Of a stretch of 64,000 nucleotides of DNA, positions 48,472-57,939 are shown in pieces. Both the position numbers and the translations under genes were made by a program. How positions within the stretch are numbered: the first letter of the stretch is position 1; each line of letters begins with the position of its first letter. The stretch comes from Aphelenchoides besseyi (Eukaryota; Nematoda; Chromadorea; Rhabditida; Aphelenchoididae). The DNA lies in the NCBI GenBank assembly GCA_024699855.1, contig JAMPIQ010000002.1, positions 9,300,001 to 9,364,000 on the forward strand, read 5' to 3'. Below the pieces are notes generated by a model that saw only the letters and a list, made by a program, of their open reading frames with translations, was not told the DNA's origin and searched no databases.

Positions 48472-48852
48472 CTCCATCGATGTACAGTCGCAGAAATTTC
48501 ATTTTTTTATAACTTTTTGTCGCTTCTAAAGTCAAATATCGACCGATTGTTTTGCCATATCATCACTTATTGTCTACGATTATAACTGCACTTTTCTTGC
48601 CTCTCCGAGAGATTATAAAAGTTTGTTTTAAGCTTAACAGAAGAGGAAGTGATTAATCGAAAAAGGGTATTAAATGTTTCAAATAAACGGTTTCTTTTTA
48701 CATAAAAGCATAGCGTTTGTTTACAGTGGTGTACTCATTGTAATTATGTTTCATCGTTTATTGAATCGACTTCAATTAAAAACATTAATAGAAAAGAACA
48801 ACGAAGAGGACCATGAATGAAGTTGGTCTGCAGATTGCAGTTCGATGCTCAC
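48472..48852. other. Convergent 3' flanks
   Basis: PIEZO 3' UTR with CAAATAAACGG near 48680, then the 3' flank of the minus-strand secreted-protein gene. Nothing else seen. Confidence 0.4.
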
Positions 48853-50270
48853 TTAGTACTCACCCGAATCATCATAACGGCGTTTTTCATAACGATGACG
48901 ACGGTATGATCGTTCGTAGTGATGACGTTCGTATCCCTTTGGTGCACAGCAAACACAGCGAGCATTTTTTGGTGGATACGGATGCTGCAACAAAGAACTT
49001 AAGCACTAATTTTAATTTAGAACCTACTTGAAGATATCCAACGTCCGCTTGGTAACGAGCATTGGATGAATAACCGCCGCTCGAATAATCTTGTGCAGGT
49101 TGAGATGAAGAGTAGTCATTGCTGGATGGTGAATTGTATTCGGGTACAGAGGATTCGTAACCGGCAGTTGGAGCGGGATAACCGTTTGAAGGTGCTGGAT
49201 AGGCTTGTGTCGGTGATTCTCCATAGCTGGGAGCTGATTGAGCGGGAGCACTTGGATAAGTGCCTTGTGGTTGAGACGAATAACCAGCAGTAGGTTGCTG
49301 GTAGTTTTGAGACGATGATGCTTGATAACCTGGAGCGGAAGACGATGCACTACCGAAAGTAGTGCTACGTTTTGGACGAACCTTAAACAATGAGAAATAA
49401 AATCATTTGTGTAACACTTACAGATCCATATTCGCTGTTGCTCAACTCATCGGCGTCGATGATAAAACCAAAGATATCTTTCTAAAAGCAGAGAAATTGT
49501 GGATCGTGTTATTGCAAAAAATCACCTTTGAAACGCTATGATCACGACGGGCAGCCAATTCGCAGCAACTGTTACAATCGTGTTCAGAACGAGTAGCGAT
49601 GTGCGAGCATTTCAATCGAACGGCATTCGGAACCGATTTCTTTGTGTAAGAACCTTCAGACTTTTCATCGTATTGATTGTCGGAGTTTCCATAGCCGTCG
49701 TTCGAACCGTATTGGTTGTTCGACGATCCGTAGCCACCTGCCGAATTTCCGTAACCGCCACCGTTCGATTGTCCGTAACCGCCGCTGTTTCCGTAGTTCT
49801 CTTGACCGCCATATGAATTACCGCCGCCGTACGAGTTTCCAGCACCGTAGTTGTTGTTGGATGAGGTACCATAACCGCTGCTTGGCTGCGAGTAACCGTT
49901 GTTATTTCCGTAGGATTGTTGATCTCCACCTCCATACGAAGGTTTATCTTCATCCTTTACTGGACTGCTTGCAACAACCAAAATTGTAGCATCCAAATCG
50001 CAAACAAATCCTGAAAACAGTAGAAAAACTTAAGAGCCAAGAACTTACGATCAATCAAACGCGGTGATGGGTAGTAGTCGTCGTTGTCTCGATGTTTGTG
50101 TCGATAGTTGTCGCGATATCGATCGTGATGACGTCCGGGTGCGGTCTCATTCTTGAGGTGCGAGTTTGGCGCATCCTAAAATAAAAGAATCAAAAGTAAG
50201 GTTTCAAGCCCTAACTTACATTTGCCAACACAGTCGCAGTTAACAACGCGAGCAAGACGACGGCACGCAT
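48853..50270 (-). CDS. Secreted Gly/Tyr-rich protein with Cys motif and CVCCAPK tail, copy 1
   Basis: Six exons: 50270-50220, 50175-50049, 50010-49526, 49481-49422, 49381-49028, 48984-48853, giving 402 aa. Exon 1 encodes the signal peptide MRAVVLLALLTATVLA. Then come a His/Arg/Asp-rich segment (GRHHDRYRDNYRHKHR), a Gly/Tyr/Ser/Asn-rich tract (YGGGNSYGGQENYGNSGG and similar), a Cys-containing segment (RLKCSHIATRSEHDCNSCCE), a Ser/Pro/Tyr/Gln-rich region, and a final exon with NARCVCCAPKGYERHHY. The protein is probably an extracellular matrix or cuticle component; the family is unnamed to me. A paralogue is transcribed divergently from 51004. The two share 172 identical bases inside the Gly/Tyr tract (49669-49840 versus 51579-51750), although the rest has diverged, and both keep the CVCCAPK end. 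Confidence 0.8.
49669..49840 (-). repeat. Inverted repeat arm 1, 172 bp, identical to 51579-51750
   Basis: Read base by base, the reverse complement of this interval equals 51579-51750 without a mismatch, then diverges abruptly at both ends. It encodes the same Gly/Tyr-rich stretch in both divergent paralogues. Confidence 0.9.
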
Positions 50271-51003
50271 TCTGATGCCGATTATCGTTTGCTGATCAAC
50301 AATACAAAAACGAAATTCGAGCTTCCGCAGCGGCTTTTGTTCGAAGCCTTCGGACCGTAAAATCAATGAATGAACGTAATTCCCACCTTCTTTTATTCTC
50401 TTTGGCCAATCAACGTTCGTGAGTTTATTCGATCAATTACGACATTCCACTTAGTCGACTGAGATTTCATGTTTTGAAAGTGCAGAAATCAACAGAAAAC
50501 TTCCGGAAGCACTAAGTCGACTGACCACCCACTCAGTCGCAAATGTTCGAACTTTGTTCATTGAACGTAACCACGGGGGTGTGATTGAAGTTTGCCTATT
50601 TGAATTCTCGGTTTCAAAGTTCAACAGTATAATCAGTTAGAGGTATTTGAGGAATTACAAAGCATCTAATGAAGTTGACTTATTCGTTCTTTTCTATTCA
50701 TTATTACCTCTTTACCGTAGACAAGTTCTTTGCTAAAGTTTATTAATTGGTTTCAAAGAACGTTTAATCCAATGGAATTCCGGAGCCCACGCAGTTCGTC
50801 GATTTCAGTGATCACACAATCCATCGATCCATTAGCTCTGATTTCTTAAACAGTGGCTCCGCCCGAACAAATTCACTTTCCAATTCTTCCCATACGCTTC
50901 CACGCCTTTGCATTTTCCTGTTGTTTAAATATTTTTCCAAGTTGCCCTTCCAACCTTATTGAATCGACTTATTTGTAGCCGTGCGTTTGGATAATCGGCA
51001 GCA
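50271..51003. promoter_or_regulatory. Shared divergent promoter region of the paralogous secreted genes
   Basis: 733 nt between head-to-head genes. A short near-palindromic theme, CTTAGTCGACTGAG (about 50450) and CTAAGTCGACTGA (about 50511), appears twice and is a possible shared regulatory element. A TTTAAATA at about 50925 could be the core promoter of the plus gene. Confidence 0.4.
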
Positions 51004-52508
51004 ATGTTTCGTTGTTGCACAATTTTGATTGTGCTGTTGTTTGGTTTGGCATATGCCGCCGATAATGAGACCGACACACAATCGACAACTACGATCGTCA
51101 TGAACACAACGGTCAAACTTCCACTCGAAAAAGACAATCCCCCAGTGATTCCTATCGGCGGCGCAACAGTTCCGCCAATTACGATCAACGTCGTCAATAC
51201 AACAGCTGTGAGTTCGTATTATGGTTCCTTCACTTTTTGAATTCTTGTAGACAAATCAAAAAGAAGGCTCTGGAAAAGGTTATGGACATGAGAATGGACG
51301 TCGGTATCGAGGACGACACGAAGATCATGATTACAATCACAGTAAGCACATCATTCCACCGTTTCCTGACGTGAAAAAGTATTTCGATAGTAAGTGATCG
51401 TTGTTTTCACTCATTTAGTTTCTTTCCTTTAGCTTACTATTGTTCAGTTCACGGATCGTTTGCCTTGTCGTTCAACGAAAAAGGTCAGTTCTGTAAAAAC
51501 AACTTTTTTAATCAGCGTCTTTTAGTTGAAGATCAATCGTACGACAATTCTTATAGCAGTGGTAATTCCTATAGTTCCGGAAACTCGTACGGCGGCGGTA
51601 ATTCATATGGCGGTCAAGAGAACTACGGAAACAGCGGCGGTTACGGACAATCGAACGGTGGCGGTTACGGAAATTCGGCAGGTGGCTACGGATCGTCGAA
51701 CAACCAATACGGTTCGAACGACGGCTATGGAAACTCCGACAATCAATACGGCGGTGGATCTAATGGTTACAGTGAACGTAAGGAAACAAAGTTCATTCGT
51801 AAAGTCACTCGTCAATATTGCCGTTATACCGCATCGTGGAGTGACAAAGCGTGCAAATTCTGCTGTCGTGTTGTTGCTCGTTCGGCCTACACAAATCCGG
51901 TAAGTGTTTGTCAAAATACGAATCATTTTTGTTTTCTAGGACGACATTACTGCCGCCATTTTCTCGTTCAATCCGTTAAATCCAGCAGCTGGTGGTGCGG
52001 GAATTGAAGTAGCCAAATCTCGCGATTATTCTCCGGCTCCAACTTACAGTCCAACTCAAACTTTGTACGGTGATGATAACAACAACGCTTACAACGGCCA
52101 AGGAAACTACAACAACGGTGGTCAAAATGGTTATAGTCAGGGTGCGCCCGGTAATCAAGGCGGATATCAAACTCAAACGCCAAGCTACAACAACCAAGGC
52201 GGAAACTACGGAAACCAAGGTGGTAACTACGGCAATCAATCGCCCGCTTATCAACAACCACCTCCGTCTTATGGAAATACTCCACCACCTTATCGCAGCA
52301 AACGAGTAAGTTAATTGGATTCTATAGACTGTTTACTGATAGTAAATTTCAGTCAAACGGTTATCCAGCACCACGTGCAGATCAATACGCCGATTCTCCG
52401 GCCTACGGTAGCGATTCGTCAACCAACTATGGAAGTGACTCGTCGTACGAAGACGCCAAGCAAGTTAACCAGTGTGTATGCTGTGCACCAAAGCATCGGT
52501 ACTACTAA
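51004..52508 (+). CDS. Secreted Gly/Tyr-rich protein with Cys motif and CVCCAPK tail, copy 2
   Basis: Six exons: 51004-51207, 51251-51389, 51433-51483, 51526-51899, 51940-52305, 52353-52508, giving 429 aa. Signal peptide MFRCCTILIVLLFGLAYA, then a Thr/Pro/Val segment (TTIVMNTTVKLPLEKDNPP), a Gly/His/Arg segment, AYYCSVHGSFALSF, the Gly/Tyr/Ser/Asn tract and a Cys-containing segment (RQYCRYTASWSDKACKFCCR) matching the place of copy 1's RLKCSH...CNSCCE. An Asn/Gln/Gly/Tyr-rich region follows, and the end is QCVCCAPKHRYY. Cys spacing (C-x10/12-C-x2-CC) and the tail show homology to copy 1. Likely an extracellular structural protein. Poly(A) signal AATAAAA near 52589. Confidence 0.8.
51579..51750 (+). 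repeat. Inverted repeat arm 2, 172 bp, identical to 49669-49840
   Basis: Perfect match to the reverse complement of arm 1, in coding sequence of the divergent paralogue. The arms are separated by about 1.74 kb. Confidence 0.9.
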
Positions 52509-52694
52509 TCATCGAAAGATCGATTGTCTTTGTTGTTTTCACACTCTTGGCTTGCATTCATTTTTGATTTCAATTGTAAGCGTTTTCTAATAAAAATAAT
52601 ATTTTGAACATTAAACTACGAGTATACTTGTGTTTATTTTGACAAATGAAAAGATTCAGTGAGTCGATTCAGAAGATTGAAAACGACGAGTTCT

Positions 52695-53250
52695 TTACTT
52701 CTTTCCGTATCGTGGACGATAACCGTACGAGATCGGTGATGCCACTGGTAGACGAGGTTCGTAATAAGAACGACGACCATAACTCGGGCGAGAATAGTAC
52801 CTAAACAAATTGTATTGGTAAAATAAATTGTGTACGAAAAGTTTGTGCGATTGTTGATTAGAAATAAGCTGTTAAAATCTTCAAAAATCGAACCGCGGGT
52901 CTTCTTCTGAGACTTCAACACTTGCAGGCACAACATGCACCGGCTCGTCATCTACGGGTACTTCCACCGAATGGCTAACTGCAACAACAGGTACTGGCGG
53001 TCGTCGAAGAAAACGCCTAAGTTTTGGAACAGGCCTATGGTTAGTTTAAGCGTGATTTGTTAAATAAGGAACAGAAAATTAGTCGAAAGATTTTATACAA
53101 TGTGTTCATGTGCTTGGTTAGAAAGCAGCGATTGTCAACTTACCAGTCATCTTCGTACGAATCGAAGTAGCGTGAGTGGAAGGCCTCAGTTCCACTGATC
53201 ACAACAGCCAAAAGTACACAGAAAGTCAAAAGAGTCTTGATGGCAACCAT
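52695..53250 (-). CDS. Secreted Tyr/Arg-rich precursor with amidation-type cleavage sites and two alternative last exons
   Basis: Exon 1 (53250-53144) encodes the signal peptide MVAIKTLLTFCVLLAVVISG then TEA, followed by FHSRYFDSYEDDW. It ends in phase 2. Exon 2a (52800-52695) gives YYSRPSYGRRSYYEPRLPVA, SPISYGYRPRYGKK and a stop: 70 aa in total. Gly-Arg-Arg and a terminal Gly-Lys-Lys are classical amidation plus dibasic processing sites, predicting peptides ending RPSY-amide and RPRY-amide. Exon 2b (53034-52881) has its own acceptor in the same phase and gives PVPKLRRFLRRPPVP, then an acidic tail ending EEDPRFDF and a stop (86 aa). No donor inside 2b restores frame to 2a, so they look mutually exclusive. 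It could be a neuropeptide precursor or a YGR-type secreted structural peptide. TATA box at 53331-53337. Confidence 0.65.
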
Positions 53251-53330
53251 TGCTTCGAGTAGAACAACTAGGCAGTGAATTGAAGAGAAGAACTTGGAGT
53301 GATGATGCTAAATGAAACGAAATGCTGAGC

Positions 53331-53337
53331 TTTTATA
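53331..53337 (-). promoter_or_regulatory. TATA box of the Tyr/Arg-rich peptide gene
   Basis: Minus-strand TATAAAA, 81 nt upstream of the ATG at 53250. Confidence 0.55.
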
Positions 53338-55058
53338 GTAACCGCGATTGGCCTCAATGCTTTTGTGTCAACCGTGAACATGATTAACTCGTTTTACACT
53401 TCAACTAAACGTCCTTGTCTGGGTGTAAAAACGTGTAAAATTGGAGGCAAACTTCGATTTCAAAGCTTCTTCGCGATGCCCGCCGGCGTTGAGGTTTCAA
53501 AACGCGCCAATTATTGAGCCGTGTAGTAGCGAAGAATCATAATAGTTCTACTGCGTGAATACGAATCGGGTGTTCGAATTAGCGTCGGTGGGCAAACGAA
53601 AAACGTCGATTTATCGGCGGAGGTTAATTGCCGACAAAAATGATTGAGTTTAATTGAAGGGCTGTAAAAAGTGAGTTTGTGTTCCACTTTCGCTCTTTGA
53701 GTAGGAAACGTAATGTGAAATGATTGAAAGAGGTTTCTTACTTCGATTCTAACATTCAATTCGCAACAATTTTGGTCTTTGAACGTTGAGAACCAAAACA
53801 CCGTTTGTAATGGAAATACAAGAAAGTTTGTTCAAATTTCGCAGAAACCTAAAAGTTGTGCTTCTTGGGTTGTGAACATAATCCCGTCAACAAGTTACTT
53901 TGCTAATCCGCTTTATTCTACAGTTCACAAAGTTTGTCGGTTATTCTCCGAGAAGAAACATTTGGAGTTATTTGCTTAACCGATCGCCGACTTTTGACTG
54001 TAAAAAGTGCCTACAAGCCGACAATTCGCAGCGCATCGAGTGGCTTGTTTGCCGGACATGTTCGGTTGCAATTGTTATTTCTCAGTTGCCGACATTGTTC
54101 ACTTTACGCTTTTGAGTGGATTCCCGATGACTGACAACCGCTTCATATCCATTGACCTTTGATGGACTTTTGGATTGACCTTCGTTTTGAACATCAGTTG
54201 AGGCAAAGAGTATGACAACAAAAAGATCGGTTTTGAAGCTTTAAAGCGCATTTTCGGTCTCCAAACTGCTGGACTTCATGTTTGACACGATCTTCCGTGT
54301 TTTTGCAATGTTTACGCAGCTGAATCGAATCCTGAAGACTCGAGGAAAATTAGAACACGCAAAAACGATTGATATTCAAAAGCCAAATATCAGAAACATT
54401 GGCGCCAATACCTTTAAACGACATGTTTTGTTTGATTTGAATTTGCATTTTGTCTACGAAAACTTACTGGTTATTTCCGAACGGAAATTGAATTCAAATT
54501 TCTTACCTTCTGCGTCTACTTCTTCGTTGCATCTTCTTGGATTTCAAAGCGCATTTGAAATGAGTAGCGTTATAGTCGTGATATTATTCATTCGAATCAG
54601 CAGTTATCGTTGTTTTCATCAGTTTGAACAGTCAGAAAGCGTTTTAAAGTACTTGGTCGTTTGTTGTAAAGTTTTGAATTTGCTTTTCATCGTCAACAGA
54701 TCAAAGCTCTTTAGCTTCGATTGGCCAAACAGAAATCGTTGTTGGGGGATTAGGGTTTTTGCGCTACAAATAACTTGTCGATGTCCTTAGCGGATTAAGT
54801 TGGTTTGGCCTCTGAAATACAATAATCCACGTGAATGCGCGTGTAGGACTACGGGAATCTTTGCGAATATGCTCGCGCAGTGTACGACCTCGACAATGGG
54901 TGTGGCCCTGTTTAATTCGGTTTTAACAGACGCTTAACCCACTTGGCGTGAGCAAACGTTTGTGTCAACATATCTTCAGGTTTGAAATCTTTACAACCGT
55001 TCGAGTACGCAGAAGCAAGTTTTTTCGGTTCGAACTGTTAGCCTCTAGATCTCTCAAA
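53338..55058. other. Intergenic
   Basis: About 1.7 kb between the divergent peptide gene and the homeobox gene. A 170-codon plus ORF (54278-54790) has no domain and poor composition. No structure recognised. Probably homeobox regulatory DNA. Confidence 0.4.
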
Positions 55059-55656
55059 ATGACAAGCCAGAAAGAAGTTGGCAAGTTAGAAGTCAACAGC
55101 AACGATTGTCGAAGTGTCTGTAGTCAGAAACAGTCTGCAGAGTTGAGTACAAAAGAAGCCCTTAGTCATCATTTCAATCAAGACATGTTGTTGTCCTACA
55201 CAGCCGCTGCTTTGGCCATGGTAAAACATCAATCAAATAACGTCGAAAAGGGGAACACGCAGCGCAAGCCTTTGAGTGGTTAGTTGATATGATGTTCATT
55301 AAATCACGATATTTTTCAGCTGATCACGAAGAAGAACCGAAACTTCGACGAAATCGAACTGCATTCAACGATAATCAGTTAGACGAATTGGAGAAATGTT
55401 TTCAATTGTGCAAATATCCGGACGTTATGGCGCGGGATCGTTTAGCTCAGAAAACCAGTTTACCAGAATCCAAAATTCAGGTGTGTACTCCATTAAACCA
55501 TTAGTTCGTTACTCTATTCAGGTGTGGTTCAAAAATCGTCGAGCAAAATGGCGACGTCATTTACGCAACTTACCAGCAGAAGACGAGAGTGTGAACGCAA
55601 CATCTTCATCGAGTGATCAATTGACAACAATTTGTAAGAATCAGCATTCACGATGA
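55059..55656 (+). CDS. Paired-like homeodomain transcription factor with Lys50
   Basis: Three exons (55059-55278, 55320-55480, 55522-55656) encode 171 aa. An N-terminal Ser/Gln-rich region precedes the homeodomain, which starts [20 protein letters not shown] and continues [20 protein letters not shown]. Helix 3 is [16 protein letters not shown]. The second intron splits the codon boundary Q/V before VWF, the conserved intron position of PRD-class homeoboxes. Residue 50 is Lys, as in Gsc, Otx, Pitx and Dmbx. YPDV plus KWRR looks like Goosecoid, while RTAFxxxQLxxLEKxFQ and [18 protein letters not shown] look like Dmbx. I cannot decide between them by eye. No paired domain and no OAR motif in the short C-terminus. 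AATAAA near 55930. Confidence 0.9.
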
Positions 55657-57939
55657 GATCAATAACAATCTCATTTAGCATGTAACACACAATTAATGAA
55701 CAATTTCTACAATGCATTTGCTTTGTCTTCACAGTCTGCCAATTTTCACACTTTGACGTCGTTACCTCGTTTCTGGTACGTTGAACACAAACTCCAAAAG
55801 TTTTGATGAACAAAATTTAGAAGGCAGCAAATGAGCGACTTATGACATTGACATTAACGCTGAAAAATTGGTCCTTGTGAACCCCGTAAACTTTTACTGC
55901 AACTTCAAACCGCTTATTTATTAGATAGCAATAAAGACGAATAGACAAGTCATTGAACGAAGAAGTTGAATAACGAATTTCGACACTAAAAATCTCAAGT
56001 TTTCTATTCGAATTCCAGTTGCAAAGAGTTGTTTTGCAAGCATTGAAGAAGTAGCAAAATGTAAATCATTTTCGCACACGTGAAGCGTTCCGTTGTTATT
56101 ATTGAGTTAGGACTATCGTTACTTGTTGTGGTTGAAGATTCAGACAGTTTAATGTAACTCATGAATAATTCAAGGCAACGATTAACATCTTCGTGACATT
56201 CAAGTTCCAATTTTGCGACAACTTCCCATCTACACGTTCGTTTCTTATTTCTTTAGGCGGAAGAAGTTGTCATTCATCTGATTTCGTGGCAAACACTTCC
56301 TATTGTCAAATTCCTCTTCGAAATTGTTGTCATTGTGCTCACAATTGACTTTTGTCCGCTTGTTGTGTATCATTGCTGCACAGTTTTGAACTCGACGAGC
56401 AATCGTGGAAGCTTCTACTTTACGTGCTAAGTAACCCTTGTCCAACAATAGCTACATCGGACACTAAAACGAGTACATACTTCACATATGACGACCATTT
56501 TTGGGTTTCGCACAATTTTTATGAACTGCTTCTCGTTTTAACATTTGTACTCTTGTTTCCAATCGCGGCACAAAACAGTTCGTAAGTTTTACATTGACCG
56601 TATTGTTGTTTCATTTGTTAGGATGCCGCTTACCCTTTGGTTTGGAATTTGGTTTAGCTTCGCCGTGGGAATTGGCTAATTGATGTTTTTGGTCTGCAAG
56701 TATATCTGTTGTTTGGGAGTTTAAACAAGTTGGCATTTGTGGCGATTCGATGGAAAGGTTTTAATTTGTTTCTGTGGAGACCCATCAAACACAATGTACC
56801 CCGGGTTCAATGCGTTTGGTAAAGAAGGAACTTGTCGTACGTGTGTATTGTTCGTGGGAATGTTGAATAACATTTGCGAGTTGCTAAATTTTTTAAAGAG
56901 CATCGCTTGATGGCTCGAGCCATGTGTTTCGTGATGCTTGCATTTTAAAAAGGAACATCTATTGCAATTCGTCGTATCATCACTTGTCTCGGGAATTTCC
57001 CAGTTTTGATAGTGCGAAAGTGATCATTCCTTGTCAGTCGGAGTTCCGAGTCGTTTGGTCATTGGACTCCAAGCGCTGAGAACGATTGTGTCAATTATTA
57101 TTTCTCGGTTAAATTCCCACAAATGTTGAATATCAACTTGTGCACATGATTTCAGTTTGCAATTGAGCCCATTTGTTGCTTTCTTTGCAAGGTTCTTATG
57201 AGTTCTAATGTTAATGACGATGTAATAAGAAAGGATTGACTAATAACTTTGAATTGTAAGCTTATGTCAGATTACCTACTTGGACAAAACTCGGCGTTCA
57301 CATCACTTTTTTTACAACACTCATGGCGCATGTCTCATCGTCCGTGTGTCATTTTGGCAACAACCACTAATGCAACAAAGAAACCGAAACCATCGGTCGT
57401 CAATAAAGACACTTCGCGGCCCAGCGAGCCGCTTTGTAATTTTCTACTGAAGCGGTAACTTGCGTACAGTCTCTTTTTTGTAAATTCCTTCAAATTGTTT
57501 TGAAACAATACAAGAACGTCTGAATATCTTATCTTTTGTAGGCCGAATTCTTGTTTGTTGCTGCAAAAAGTTTGCTTTTCGTGTATGTTGCTTCTACGAT
57601 TCTGCAGATATGTTTTTTGGTTGTGATTAAACGGCGACATTTTGTTGCCAAAACTTTCAATTTTGAGTCGCGAGAGCTTCTGTTTGTGCAACCACTTCAA
57701 ATTTAATCGGTAGCCGTCAAAAGGTTTTGCTCTCAATTGTAATCAAGATTGCGTATAAACGCCCACACACAAGCTCACATCATTACTTTTGCGAATAATT
57801 GGACTCCACTGAACTTTGCCGAATCACATTCTCTGTATCGTGCAATCTTCGTCTTTTATGTGAACAATTAAACCAATCTCGAAGTTTGTAGGAGTCTACG
57901 TATTATCATTTTCTTTTGTGGACAATTCGTAGCATTTCA
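55657..57939. other. Intergenic, possible weak gene fragments
   Basis: No confident gene. A minus-strand ORF, 56210-56004, ends in a hydrophobic stretch (AKMIYILLLLQCLQ) after Ser/Thr-rich sequence, like a GPI-anchor signal, but no convincing upstream exons were found. A plus-strand reading at 56510-56580 (ELLLVLTFVLLFPIAAQNS) resembles a signal peptide but lacks an in-frame nearby ATG. Confidence 0.3.

Noticed and set aside
49612..49953. Thr/Met/Ala-rich alternative-frame ORF on the minus strand, and its twin at 51526-51903
   Set aside because: They are frame-shifted readings of the Gly/Tyr-rich repeats. The same applies to Val/Arg-rich antisense ORFs at 49538-49816 and 51603-51926.
51540..52300. 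CRISPR-like or minisatellite array
   Set aside because: The repeated look comes from degenerate Gly/Tyr/Asn codons in coding sequence. There are no constant repeats with unique spacers.
54278..54790. 170-codon plus ORF
   Set aside because: Cys/Phe/Leu-rich composition with no domain, no splice partners and no signal peptide. Probably chance in AT-rich DNA.
56004..56585. GPI-anchored protein on minus strand and signal-peptide exon on plus strand
   Set aside because: Each shows only a hydrophobic stretch. Supporting exons, starts and phases could not be established.
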